DNA of 64,000 nucleotides from Lobosporangium transversale (taxonomy: Eukaryota; Mortierellomycota; Mortierellomycetes; Mortierellales; Mortierellaceae): NCBI RefSeq assembly GCF_002105155.1, contig NW_019029001.1, positions 558,001 to 622,000 on the forward strand, given 5' to 3'. The position numbers and the translations under genes are program-made. The notes under the pieces were generated by a model. That model had not been told where the DNA came from. It worked only from the letters and a program-made list of their open reading frames with translations, and did not search any database. Shown here in pieces: positions 47,891 through 59,576 of this stretch (the first letter of the stretch is position 1; each line of letters begins with the position of its first letter).

Positions 47891-49702
47891 CTAATATGAA
47901 ACCTGATTAGAGTAAAGCTCTCTAGCCTGTGCCTGTTTGAGTTCCTTTCGAGAATTAAAGGATCTGCGATCGATCTTTGCTGTTGAATGTTTATAAGGCT
48001 CCATGATGTAAAATTTTGGAGGAAAGGGCTTTCTTATCGTTGTGTTAGATATGGGAGTCGATTGTACGGTAGTAGTTTTATGAATGGTTGAAGAAGGCAA
48101 AAATGGAAGTGAAGACGAGCAGGTTGAGGAGGATAAATAAGATGAAGGCGGACTTAAGATGGGTTGTGCTGATGAATATGAAATAGTGTTTGTGGGTAAT
48201 GCCAGTAATGATGATGCTATATATGAAGGATGGGGTACCCAACTAGGCGTCGGAGAACTCGAACTCGTTATTGAAGAGGATGGTGAGGATGACTTTATGG
48301 AGCTTCCTTGGTTCAAAGATCTGCGCGTCCTGCGACGTTCGCTTTTACTGTGGGGGGACAAGTATCTATTTCTTTCTCCTACATCCTCTTTTGCTTCTCT
48401 TGTCCCTTCGTTGACTACAGTCCTTTGGGCTAGATTCATTGCTCCATCAGTGTTAAACATAGTATCAGTAGCACTTATACTATCAACGCAAGAATGCACC
48501 ATGCATTGAAGGAACGGCATTGGCGATGTAGAACCATATACCTGACAGCATGGGATGAACGCATTGGTAGTTATTGAGGATGATGGAAGCTGTGATGACA
48601 TCAAGGCTCCGTTAACGCCACCAGCAATAGGCATCATCCAAGGGGAAATTAACGACCGATACTGCTGCTGCTGTTGTTGTTGTTGGTGCTGGCCCCGTTG
48701 TTCTTGATGTATTGACTGATGAAAAAGAGGAAGCAAAGGTGAGTCCAAAATGACCATTGATGGTAATAGAGAATAAGGTAATGTTGTTGGTACCATAGTG
48801 GTTGTAGTAGTAGTCACAGTCGCAGTCGCAGTCGCAGTGGTAGTTGTAATCGCTGTTTGACTTTGATGTTGCATAGCTGTGGTTGTTGCTCCAGAGGATA
48901 GTTGCATGGGCACCTCGGGATCTAATCCTAAAGAAGTTTGCGATGTCAGTGTCTCTTCGATGGCTCCTGGGATCTGGATTTGACACAACAAAGGCTCAAG
49001 TTTAATTTTGCTGCTGTCTTGTACAGACAGATCGTCTCGCTCCACATAACCGAGATCGAAGGCTGAGGTTGAAACAAGTGACGCCTGGTTACCAAAAGTA
49101 TCAATAGCTGTAGTAACAGTGCTAATAGAAGCGTCATCTGTGCTAAAGGAAGTGGTAATGGCATTAACGATATCTATGGCCAAAATCTCATCAACCCTTT
49201 TCTCTAAATCATGATCCTCTACGCCGATCAAGGATGGAGAGACATTCACAATATTCCGACTCGGCAGCACTGCAGCTTGGTTTGTACTCAGATAATCATT
49301 GTTGGTGTTGCTATCCTTGTTGCTGTCGCCATCATTATCATTGCAATTACCATCGTCATTGTCACTTTTATTGTCGTAGGCGTCAAAATGGGCAAGGCTG
49401 CTATGGAGATCTTGAAAAAAATCAAACTCGTGGAGAGAAATACTAGCAGTGCTGTTGTTTCTACGTTTGCCATCACGATGGTACATGTTTTTACTGTTCG
49501 TTTCCGTTGCCACCTCCATTTCCGATGTATATGAGCTTGACGTACCCAAAAATGATGGTTTGGAAAGATCATTCTCCCAACTGTTCATCTCTTTCAGAAA
49601 CTCTGCTACCTCCATTTCTTTATCGTGCCCGTTGCTTTGTACTTGACAACCGATGTCTTCAAGGACTACCATCGTAATTAGCGTTGCTAGGACCTTTTTC
49701 AA
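47891..49702 (-). CDS. Hypothetical low-complexity protein
   Basis: A single open frame of 603 codons that I do not recognise. The N-terminal third is Asp/Asn-rich (NKSDNDDGNCNDNDGDSNKD). The middle has Thr/Ala repeats from a (CAGTCG)n-like DNA tract and a run of nine Gln. The C-terminal 150 residues are Ser/Pro-rich and end in an ordered-looking basic part with FPPKFYIMEPYKHS, KIDRRSFNSRKELKQAQARE and LYSNQ. That conserved-looking end suggests a real protein. The start could be the first Met or the Met ten codons later (MVVLEDIGC), since the first residues look like an added hydrophobic stretch. It converges with the preceding gene at a gap of about 90 bases. Confidence 0.6.
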   Translation of the reverse strand: MKKVLATLITMVVLEDIGCQVQSNGHDKEMEVAEFLKEMNSWENDLSKPSFLGTSSSYTSEMEVATETNSKNMYHRDGKRRNNSTASISLHEFDFFQDLHSSLAHFDAYDNKSDNDDGNCNDNDGDSNKDSNTNNDYLSTNQAAVLPSRNIVNVSPSLIGVEDHDLEKRVDEILAIDIVNAITTSFSTDDASISTVTTAIDTFGNQASLVSTSAFDLGYVERDDLSVQDSSKIKLEPLLCQIQIPGAIEETLTSQTSLGLDPEVPMQLSSGATTTAMQHQSQTAITTTTATATATVTTTTTTMVPTTLPYSLLPSMVILDSPLLPLFHQSIHQEQRGQHQQQQQQQQYRSLISPWMMPIAGGVNGALMSSQLPSSSITTNAFIPCCQVYGSTSPMPFLQCMVHSCVDSISATDTMFNTDGAMNLAQRTVVNEGTREAKEDVGERNRYLSPHSKSERRRTRRSLNQGSSIKSSSPSSSITSSSSPTPSWVPHPSYIASSLLALPTNTISYSSAQPILSPPSSYLSSSTCSSSLPFLPSSTIHKTTTVQSTPISNTTIRKPFPPKFYIMEPYKHSTAKIDRRSFNSRKELKQAQARELYSNQVSY

Positions 49703-50276
49703 GTTCTTTGTTGGTTCTTTTTTTTATGTAAAGTGATGCAAATCGTTACCACTCGTTCATCTTTTTATGGGTGTGCGAGGCTTAAAAAGCTCTCTTCTAA
49801 CCTTCTTGCCCTCTTCTTTTAAGGGAGTTAGGCCAATGACATCCTTACTGCATTCATTTTATTAAATTTCCATGTCGGAATGTAAAGTAGACTAAAAAGA
49901 CATCAGTACACCGCTCAAAATTAATCGTATCCACGGGAGGGGAAAAAACACATCCACCAATTATCAAAGATGGGAAGCGCATAATTTTATTCTCGGTTAA
50001 AGATTGCAAATAAGCCGCGCTACGCACTGCGGATCAAGGTATGCTTTGAAAATAAAAATAATAAAATAAAATAAACTTGGTATGGTGGTATATTTGTTCG
50101 TGGATTTTCATGCGTCCTATGCAAGTAAACGATTCTAGGTTTCTTTTTCTTGTACCGCAGTCCTGACAAGTCCACATCTGATCGTTTGCGCTACATGCAC
50201 ATAAATTGTGGTCATACGTAAAAAATTGAGAGCATACCATTTTATTTTCAACATACTACGCTTCCGATACAAGTTG
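49703..50276. other. Intergenic, no gene seen
   Basis: 574 bases upstream of the hypothetical protein and downstream of the XPF-like gene, both on the minus strand. A minus-strand open frame at 50034-50240 has two CxxC pairs (CSANDQMWTCQDCGTRK) but no supported start or family. Confidence 0.4.
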
Positions 50277-50576
50277 TCAGTTTAAAGGTGTGGTTATGGC
50301 CTTATTAAATATTTTCTAGAAAAAAAAAAAAAAAAAAAAAAAAACCTGGGTCAATTCAGAAAAAAGTTGCTATCCTTTCATTACCACGGTCTAACTTACC
50401 AATACTTTCGAATCAATAAATTTCCCTACGGCCTTGACGCGTTCTTTATGTTCCATAGCTATAAATTCCTTTAGCGAACATAATGACAAGATCAGCTGAA
50501 TCGAAAACGGATTGAACAATTGAAAGGAAGTCAGGAACCGCTCATGCTATATATGTGGCAATAAAGCCAGTGTGAT

Positions 50577-50611
<35 letters not shown>

Positions 50612-52097
50612 ATACTTGGTTATATGAGAACGGCACTTACAGTACTATCTTGCTCATTTAACCAATCTCTCCAAACCCATTCTTCCCGGTCCTGCCAGCC
50701 ATCCTGCTCTCGCCTTATCCCCATCCGCTTTTCGTTTTCAATTCTAGTCGTAATCTCCTCGCCAATTGCTCGTGCCATCCATGCAGCGCACTGCTCGTCA
50801 GAGGCAAAGAGTACCTTCACTTCAAACTCTAGTTCATTAACATCTGGGAGCTCATGCGGCAATGGAGGGGCTAGATAGTAGCCCTGGGGGCCTTGATGAT
50901 CCCATCTCCTCTGATAACCACAGCTATCATCATTATTCATAGCATTACTCTGTCTCCTTTGCCATCCACACCGGTTGTATGTGAATGGGAGCCATGCCAA
51001 CAACTTGTTCAATTGTACTGTAACTGGTCCTGGGTATGGGTCCACTCGGGTCATAATAGTTTCTTTCCCATTTAGTGCCGCTGCTGGGCTTGCCATCATA
51101 GTAAAAGCCGATGATCCACCTCTATCTATGTTTGTAATATAGGAGACTGGTAAACCATTACTTCTATCACAGGCTTTGATGCGATTGTTATTGTTTTCCT
51201 CTAGTATGAGCCACAATGCTTTGTATCTAGGTCCAATCCTGGCTATTGTTGCAACTAGCTCATTCAAGCCTGCATTAGGGTCTTGTGCAGTTGATTGACC
51301 AATCTCACGAAGTGGATACAGGATAATTGCTGTCTTTTCGTCCAGTATAATATCGGCCTCGATTCGGGTCGTGAGTCGGTTGGGTAACGTGTTTGGTAAA
51401 AAGGCCTATTCTTTCCAAACAACGAAGCGTATTTGTAAGGTTAATTTAGAGTAAACAGGGGACTTAGCATCTAGCCCGTCCACCTTTGCAAAAAGATATA
51501 TATATCTAGGCGCAGTCAAGAGAAAAAGAAAATAATCGAGTAGTTTACTCTCAAGTATTCTACATCCCGCTCCACCAACTGAATATTCGCACATTGAGGA
51601 TCAAACAGAGCACGAACAAGACGCGTGTTCTGTAGTAGACGGGTTGAACCAATGTATTTGTAGGTATCTGGCCTGGGAGGCAGCAAAGGGTCATATGAGC
51701 GGAAAGCATTGGCCTTGTTGTCTCTTGATGAAATAATATTCTCTTTTATATCCTCCTGGAGCAGGGCTCTTGATCCGATTTTAGACACAGAAGGACGTAC
51801 GCCGTTGTATGGCAACGATGATGATGATTTGGATGTCGATGGTGATGTCTGAGATGAGGCTGCTGCCGTTGCTATTGATGGCAGTATCTTTTCTGATTTA
51901 TTCAAAGGTCGGTACTGTTTTGAGCTTAGCATGCAGGGTGGTGGCGTCAATGACTGAGGATATTTTCCCAGCTTATGAAGAGCTCTAAACCTGTCTACTG
52001 CAGAAGAAGGTAGAAACTGTGGTTGAGTACTAGGGGACGACGCTAAGGGGTCGTAACGGTTTAAAGGCGATTGTCGCTTCTCTACTTTGCGTAACAT
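50277..52097 (-). CDS. XPF/ERCC4-like protein, possible ZIP2/SHOC1-family meiotic factor
   Basis: Four exons, 52097-51549, 51405-50641, 50546-50400 and 50315-50277, give 499 residues. The first 130 residues are Ser/Pro-rich. An ordered block then reads LLQNTRLVRALFDPQCANIQ, LVERDVEYL, RIEADIILDEKTAIILYPLR, ARIGPRYKALWLILEE, FEVKVLFASDEQCAAWMARA, DREEWVWRDWLNEQDSTHER and FLTSFQLFNPFSIQLILSLC. The order (a strand with DIIL, a long helix, WLILEE, then a terminal helical domain) follows the XPF nuclease fold plus a helix-hairpin-helix-like end. The catalytic ERK motif of active XPF nucleases is absent, as in ZIP2/SHOC1, the meiotic crossover factors. The family call is from recalled patterns and needs a profile search. 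Intron 2 contains a 30-base T run on the plus strand. Confidence 0.55.
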
Positions 52098-52270
52098 TAC
52101 AATATGATCAAAAGAAAGTAAACCAAAGGAAAGAAAAAGAAAAGGTAAGGAAGAATAGAACAGTAGAAAAAATTCTATTATCAAAATTTATTGAATTTAG
52201 TGGTATCAGTATAATATCTGTCTTTGGTATTATAGGATCTGTACCATTAAGCCAATGCCTAAGGGCTTAA

Positions 52271-53637
52271 TTATGAGACAGCAACAGGAACTCGAGCGCT
52301 TGGAGGGTTGTTGCCGGACCCATTGTAGCCCTGCACTCTAGCTACGACATTGTTGTCCAACAAAGGCTCCCTTTCTGAGCTCTCAAAGTCACTATAGCCG
52401 TGGCTCTTAGCCTGGTAATGATAATAGATACACATCACCAGCAATATTCCCTGCAAGCAGCCCGTTACAGCATAAACAATCCACGTTGTCCAATTGGTAC
52501 CTGGCCTGAGCGCCAGCGACAATGTCAAAAGAGCTGCTCCTGGTGTCTGCATCATCATCATAGGAATACTCAGTGCTCCAACTGACTTGCGCTTATATGT
52601 TCTGTGGATCTGAGGCATATATTGAATCACAGCCAAAACAACACTCGTAATACCCAAGAAACCAGCCCAGCCTGAAGTCCAATGATTTTCAGGGCCTCCA
52701 ATAAAGACTAATAGGCCTATCGTGACAAATGTGCAAACAACCAAGTGAATTGTTACCACATGAGCAATGAGAAGCGACAGTTTCCACTCTTCACTCCGTG
52801 CAGGTAAAAACGAGTAGTGACGAATATGCTGCTGGTCTCTCTCGGCCTCGATCTTATAACTGGGGTAATAAATGAGATACAAGACAAAACTATAGGTGGA
52901 AAAAGATTTAACACAAGTTAATATGTCGAGATCTTTGCTTATTATTTCTCATCTCCTATTTTACATCTCCTGATCTTCTCATCTCTCTGACTTCTTGATC
53001 TCTTTTTCTCTACTTTCTCTCCGAATCTTCAGCTATATAATACATCACGTTTATGCGCCTCCTTACACTAATCCGAACATCACGAACTGGATTCCGAGTT
53101 GGGCAATGCCAAGAGTACTTTCTAGACACGGTCCCAGATCCTGTCAAAGGACAATATACAGAAATTAATACTTATTCTTGTGCCAAATAGTTTGCAATAA
53201 CCTGCTTTTAATAATTAAGGATAGATGGCTTACAAGGATTTTGCAGCATAAAATAACCTTCCACTGCAGAATAACGATGTTCAGGAAGGTAGAACTAGCA
53301 GAAACAGTGCCAAGAAGCAAGAACCATGGACTAATTCCTTCACTGGTGCCCTTGTGAATGATACGAATGTGCTATTGAGATGAAAACGTTAGAAAACAAT
53401 ATAAGTTAATGGACTGGTTTTATAGAACCATATGGTAACTAAATGAAAGAAGGCTTACACCTTGACATTATAAAATTTATAATATATATGAGTAAACACC
53501 TGGGGTAGGTAAGATACGACCATGCCAACAAGGATAAACAAGGATAAGGCCAGCTTAAAACTGTCGTGGTCATGGATGCACTGAGGGCCTTCTGGCTCTG
53601 AAGAGTCTGGGCTCGCTAAGTACGAAGTAAGCCTCAT
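52271..53637 (-). CDS. PQ-loop repeat membrane protein
   Basis: PQ-loop proteins are seven-helix transporters. Fungal members move basic amino acids or cystine across the vacuole membrane. Exons are 53637-53500, 53371-53234, 53140-53067 and 52889-52271, giving 322 residues. The first PQ motif lies in ILVGMVVSYLPQ followed across the intron by HIRIIHKGTSEGISPWFLLL. The second is in LAVIQYMPQIHRTYKRKSVG followed by ALSIPMMMMQTPGAALL. A later helix reads WIVYAVTGCLQGILLVMCIY, and the cytosolic tail has EREPLLDN, a dileucine-type signal that often sends proteins to the vacuole or lysosome. The PQ-loop and vacuolar location are inferred from family features. The substrate is unknown. Confidence 0.88.
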
Positions 53638-54099
53638 GGTAAATGCCGGTAGAAAAGAAAGTCTAAATGAAGCGAATTGATGTGGGAAGAATAAATGGCA
53701 AAAAAGAAAAAGTGGAAAGCTCGCGTATGTCTATCAATATTTTAGGCTCTCTGACCACCCATGTGTGCAGTGTTGCACTACACTATGTGTGAGCCTAAAT
53801 CACGTGCATTACAGTGTGATAGACACCAGTCACGTTTTTCCTTGATGGAGGAATAAGTCTGCGGGTTGCGCTTACTTTTATTATACCTCTTGATAACACT
53901 ATCAATGTCTCATCCTTGAGACCTTTGCTTTTAGCACTTTCCTTCGTAACGACTAATCCCATCATTTATAATAAGCTAATAAGCCGTCTACATGTATTTT
54001 GACGCGCTAAAGTTCGTTCACGTTTGAAAAATTCAATTCATCTCAGCCATCTTTACATCCTCCCTCTACCAGTCACATCAGTTCATTCCTTTTCAAACC
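53638..54099. promoter_or_regulatory. Divergent promoter region PQ-loop / DSN1
   Basis: 462 bases between diverging genes. A short imperfect repeat of GTGCA and CACTACAC-type sequence occurs near 53765-53815 (TGTGCAGTGTTGCACTACAC). No known site is assigned. Confidence 0.4.
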
Positions 54100-56346
54100 A
54101 TGCCACCAAGAAATAATGCCTCTAATGTGGCCAGCTACGCCGATAATGATCAATATGATAGCCTGACTAATCCTAAGACCACCATCACTCTCAGAGCTAA
54201 GAAAAGAAAGAATTTAGAGAAAAACGACAGTGATGACGATTCAGATTTCGACCATACCCATCGACAGCACAGATTACCTCAATATTCTCGTCCATCGAAA
54301 TTGAAAAACGAACAGTCTCAGCAAAAACAGCGTACCTCACCGCCGCTCGCGTTAAATAAGAACAATGAGTCTGCTAAAGGCCAAGAAACATGGAGGGCAG
54401 AATCATCAAAATCGGTGTGTTGTGAGAGAACTTTGAAGTTGCTTTTAATCACTCATTCATTCAAGATTAGTTGACAATTCCTTTACTAACAATTTAATCT
54501 TCACAAACCGACCATCACCAATAGAAGCGGACGAAACGATGTAGGGACTTTTTTTTTTGGTACTTATTTTCAATCAAGAATATCAACTGCTTTTCATGAA
54601 TAGATGAATCTAATATTTCTTATACATGATATAATATTCAACAGTTACAGAGGAGGATCGAGGATTCGTGTTTACTAGGAAGAAGCCAATCACAACAACT
54701 ACGGTTGAGAGTACACCCTTAACAGCAACTCTACGGCCACCATTATCATCAAGAAACAAACAGGATGTAGATAATTCCCACGACGTTGATAATCCGCTTT
54801 TAGCAACGCCAAACCCACCAATGACGCCAGAAGGGACACCTTCGCGGGACAGAATATATGATGTTCAAGCAGTACGAGTCAAAAAGACGTCAAAACCCAC
54901 AACAACGAGGCAATACCAGCACCAGTCGCGGCGGCAGCAGCAAGGCTACCAACAAAATCCACAAACTCCACAGAGGAATCACGAATCGATTGTGGCCATC
55001 CCAATGCGAGAAACCCCCATGATTAAGCGGAATAAAGACATGAGGAATGATGCAAGTCGGCGATCGAGCTTTACTTTAAGAGGAAAGAGGGCTTCATCAA
55101 TTGGAAATGGTTTTAGTGGTATGAAAAAGTTTTTTTTAAGGAAAAAAAAAAAAAAAAAAAAAAAAATTAAAGACGACTGATCAATTGCTCTTTTTTTATG
55201 TTCTTAATCCTCAACTTTCGTTTTTAACCCATATCAATAGCGTTGCCCCATCCATCTATTGATCCAAAAAATTTCTTCCGTCATATTGCACCGGACGATC
55301 CACAGCCAATACGGATGAAGCAACTTATGACATGGTGCGCACGCAAAACTATTGATTTACAAAAGACCCATCATCAATCCGCACTCAAGGTCGCGAAAGG
55401 AGTTGAAGAAGATGTATTGGAGATGTTGATTGCGGGACAAATCAGTGTATCATGGTATAATCGACCTGCGGATGCAGCACCGATTCAAACGGTACCTAAA
55501 AAGCCCCACCAACAAAACGTTGATAATCTCCGGAAACTGCAGGAATGTGAGGCACAAATTGCAAAACTTCAGCAAGAGGACGAGGAGTGGACACAACTCA
55601 TTAGCTCCTTCAACACATTTCATGCATCGTTGCTGGATAATGGTCCCACATTACCACCAGATAATCAGCCTATTGTTGCTGGTGATAGATTCGCGAATGA
55701 GATTGACATAGGGATGTTAACCGCAGACGAGCGGAGCTTGTGGGAGAAGTATTGCAAGGATAAGGACTCAATGTCAATGCCAGAATCAGCATCTGGGGGA
55801 GTACAAGACACTGCAGTAGAAAATATTCAAAAATCTACCAACGAGAATAACAAATGGATGATAGAGATAATGGGCTCAGTTGAAAAAGAGGTAAATCATT
55901 TTGCGACACTGTTTTTGCTGAGTAATTACCTTACATTCATCAAGAAGTCCTTCTTGTGGAATAAAGACTTTTTTTTTTTTTTTTTTTTTTTTTCCTTACA
56001 TGTCTAACATTCCTAGGTGGATACCCTTCAGGATACCTTATATACAGCCTCACAATTCGATAAGGTTGCAAAAAAATACGCCGATCAGGTTTTAGAACAG
56101 ATCGCAATGGCTTTGGATGAGCGGCAACGGCCGACGGAAACTTTAGCATTGTTGCCAGCATTAACGTCGAGGCCACTAATGTTGGATCTTTTTTCTGGAA
56201 AAAAAGCGGCATCAACATTGTCAGAAGCACTAGGCGCTAACTCTTCCTCTGTGACGACCTCATTACTGAAGACGCAGAGTATAGGTGGTGATAGTCCAGA
56301 CGATCCCCGGCAAATTTTGCGTGCACTTTCACGGCTTAGTCTATGA
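54100..56346 (+). CDS. DSN1: Kinetochore protein DSN1 (Mis12 complex)
   Basis: DSN1 is one of four subunits of the Mis12 complex, which links the centromere to microtubule-binding Ndc80. Exons are 54100-54414, 54525-54540, 54645-55118, 55241-55890 and 56017-56346, giving 594 residues. The first 240 residues are disordered and basic. The conserved region starts at RRSSFTLRGKRASSIGNGFS, matching the Aurora-B-regulated basic motif of DSN1. It continues with LPHPSIDPKNFFRHIAPDDP, PQPIRMKQLMTWCARKT and coiled coils, and ends in a Leu-rich tail. Exon 2 is a 16-base micro-exon. Without it the frame from exon 1 to exon 3 does not join. The first third is poorly conserved, so the N-terminal structure is less sure than the rest. 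Confidence 0.88.
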
Positions 56347-56360
56347 AGCAGTGGCAGAAT

Positions 56361-56399
<39 letters not shown>

Positions 56400-57494
56400 C
56401 AACCGTGCACAAAATTGATGTGAGGAATGTCTATTGTTACACAAGTTTTTTAAACATTGGCTTTGTCAGTCAAACTGTTCGCTGTTCCATGAATGTATGC
56501 TTTCTATACACGAACCATGACTGAGTAATGTCTATCAAATAATTATAAAAAAAAAATAAAAAAAAAAAAGCGGAACATTCATGTTTTCAAGATCCTCAAC
56601 AACGGTTCTAGTTAACATGGTGTTTATGAAGATGGAAACACATCTGTGCCTTTTTTTCTTTTTGCTATTGTTGTAAATCCAATTTTACTGATAGTTTAAT
56701 TTACCTCTGTCCAGCGATCACTCGAGACGAGTTATGGATATCCTTTCTCTTACTTTCGCCTACCCAGTCTTTCTACGTTTTTTTTTTTTTTTTTGTCATG
56801 TTAACGGAGTAAAAATTTTGCTTTATATTTTATTTCCCGCCTTTTTCATGATATCTATACATTATATTGCTGTTATTAAAAGTGATTTCTCAGGACGCTA
56901 CGCACGCACGTAAAAAAAAAAAAAAAATCACCTCTACTGCGGTACTCAGATGTTGCTTACATGATCTTTACAGCCCATCTATTAAACTAAAGAGACACAT
57001 CTTTCAGATCTGCATCTAAAAAAAAATAAAACCCTTTCAACCTCCACACAAAGATCCTTTGTGGAAGAATTAACCGTCAATCAAGCTTAATAATGAGAAC
57101 CAGCACTGATTACTAAGGATAAAACACTTGGCAGGAAGCCAACATACATGCACTTTATGCTAATAACATTATACTCCATGCTGATGAATGTTTTTATTAT
57201 TGTTGCGTTTGTTGGCGAGAAATAAATAGAGTGAATCGATGAGTAAACAAAACAAAGGAAAAAAAAAAAAAAAAAAAAAAAAACTAGCCTCTCTTTATCC
57301 AGTGTCGAATGCTTCGAATAATGGATGACGGATGCTGAGGAACCTATCTACTGCTCCTATGCTTAAGTAGTAAAGGAAATATATGTATATATATAAAAGA
57401 AAAGAAGGAAAGACAAGCTGGTGTTTTCAGAATGAAATGGATACATGCTGGGGAGGTTTTTTTTTTTTTTCCGAGTCGATCCCTTCGTACGTGT
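56347..57494. other. Convergent intergenic region, no gene seen
   Basis: 1.1 kb between the stops of DSN1 and VTC1. It has T8A30 at 56360-56397, an A run at 57259-57282 and several shorter runs. Neither strand has a supportable gene. Confidence 0.45.
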
Positions 57495-57911
57495 CTAGTT
57501 ATGGTGGTCATCAGCAAACCGAAGACCAAAGTTGATTACAATAGCAGCCAAGATGAAGACACAGAGAACTGTAGGTCCGAAACGGTCATCATAAGGACCA
57601 GGTAGTCTTTTACGGATCCTGTCTGCTCTCCAGTGGAAGGTTGCCAGTGCATAAACCATGACAAGTAGAGCTACCAATGTAAAGATGCCTGCTGCGATGC
57701 GACCGATCCTGTCACCAAAATTCAATAGGCCAATAGCGAGAGATCCGAGCAAGACTGTGAAGTTGAGCCACGACAAGAAGGTGCGCTCGTTAGCAAAAAA
57801 GACCTTTGGTTCCACACGGACAGGAAGAGCAATACGTTTGCCGGGAGTGGCCTGCAGCAATGGCTGCGAGGAGGAGGTGGGCATGGTCGTTGAGTGAATG
57901 TGTCCTGACAT
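57495..57911 (-). CDS. VTC1: Vacuolar transporter chaperone complex subunit 1
   Basis: VTC1 is the small membrane subunit of the complex that makes polyphosphate and moves it into the vacuole. A single exon of 138 residues. [20 protein letters not shown] gives the start of the conserved membrane domain, followed by three predicted helices: [37 protein letters not shown] and [18 protein letters not shown]. The short basic link [20 protein letters not shown] carries the arginines found in the family. It lacks the SPX and polymerase domains of the larger VTC subunits, as expected. It works with other VTC subunits not seen in this window. Confidence 0.95.
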   Translation of the reverse strand: MSGHIHSTTMPTSSSQPLLQATPGKRIALPVRVEPKVFFANERTFLSWLNFTVLLGSLAIGLLNFGDRIGRIAAGIFTLVALLVMVYALATFHWRADRIRKRLPGPYDDRFGPTVLCVFILAAIVINFGLRFADDHHN

Positions 57912-58027
57912 AGCTGGCTATGTGTTATTATTTAGAGGTTGAGAGAAGAGTGGAGTGGGGGTATCGATTGCGTTTCGTTGTTCGTAAAATATTCTTTATC
58001 CCCAAGTCAAGGCTATTTTCTCATGAG

Positions 58028-58060
<33 letters not shown>

Positions 58061-59576
58061 GTTAATGCTGAAATTTTTTTCCTGCGCTTTCTCTCCATCA
58101 CATCCTCAGAATTGATCATGGAATATAAAAAAAAAAAAAAAAGCAGATCACCTTACAGAATGAGTAAGCAAGGAGAATAAAATGTGTGAGAAAGAGGGAA
58201 AGAGGGTAAGACAAAGAATGAGAAGAATGAGAAATGAATAAGTGTGTAATGAGAGTAAGAGGGTAAGAGGAAAAGAGAAGAGAAAAAAAGATTTTTTTTT
58301 TACACACAAATATCCATCTGCATCTTAACCATTACAGACAAGCAAAGTGATCCTTTAGCAAACGTGATAAACTATCAAGTAATAGAGAATCCCAATTGAT
58401 TTTCATTCATCCATAAACATAAAGCTTATATATAACATGTACATGCTTGGATATGTAGACATTGTATGTCTCAAACGAATGTGTTCATAATTGCTGATCA
58501 TTTTTGTTTGCTTGTCATCTGACTGACATTCAAAAAACGCTCTTGTCAACAAATTTCTGCCCTCATTCATTTGACTGGCTGGATCTGAACAAAAAGTCAA
58601 GTCCTCTAATCGCCCTCATCCGAGATCACGTTCTGAGAGAATGCTCTTTCATAGGCTAACTGCAGTCTAAGCAAATTCATTTATCAGCAATTGAAAAACA
58701 CAAAAATCCATCTCTCATCAACGTTTCTTTAAAAGACTGCGAAAAGTTTAAACCAACGCCCACATCTCCAACTTCAGTTTGTTTTGAGCAAGTGTCTGAT
58801 AAGCATGGCTCTATTGGCTAGGACATTGGGACATCTTCAACCTTATTCCCCTATGCTATTGCTTGCTCAGTTCAAACTGCTCCAGCTTCAACTCAGCCTT
58901 TTAGGGCCTTGGCCGGTGCATTTTTGTTTATTCATCTCCACTACCTCCTTTTAATCTCAAGATCTTTAGTATCACAAATATCACGCATCTATTCATTCCT
59001 CTTTTAACACTCTACTGTATGTGTACATTACACATACCAACTTCGCTCCATCCTAAATAACGCACCTTCTCAACATCGTCTTCCATTTCGGATCTGATTT
59101 ATGCTTAGGATAAATTCAACAGGCAACGAGGAAAAAAAAAAAAAAAAGAATAAACAAGATGGAAAAAATCTCGTACTCAATATACTTGACCTTATTATAC
59201 AGGATGAAGAGCATTGGGCCAGCTCTCATTAATAGTTGTCACATCCCCTCTTTCCCTAAATCAGATGCTTCCGTGCTGGTGCCAAAAAAAGGAAGCACAT
59301 AACAACTCATAGGACCTTAATTCAGACATGAACCCATAACACAATTTGACTATCAAATATGGATTTTGTTCGTATAGTTACAGATAGATAGAAATAGTTT
59401 AATTATACTGTACAAATTATAGCTAGTAAAAAAAAAAAAAAAAAAAAAAACTAGATAGTGTGAAAGGTGTCTTAATAAATTATAAAAAATTATATATATG
59501 AATGAAGATCGGCTGAAGAAAGTACATGGGATACTATATCTGTCCATATTAGTTTTCAGTTTTTAAGAATATTAAA
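57912..59576. other. Gene-free AT-rich region, VTC1 upstream
   Basis: 1.67 kb without a supported gene. It contains A runs at 58027-58059 and 59428-59450 and a purine-rich stretch at 58180-58290. The end nearest 57912 should hold the VTC1 promoter. Confidence 0.45.

Noticed and set aside
50034-50240. Small minus-strand frame with two CxxC pairs
   Set aside because: The cysteine spacing suggests a zinc site, but there is no family match, no promoter context and no splice partner. One chance occurrence in 64 kb is plausible.
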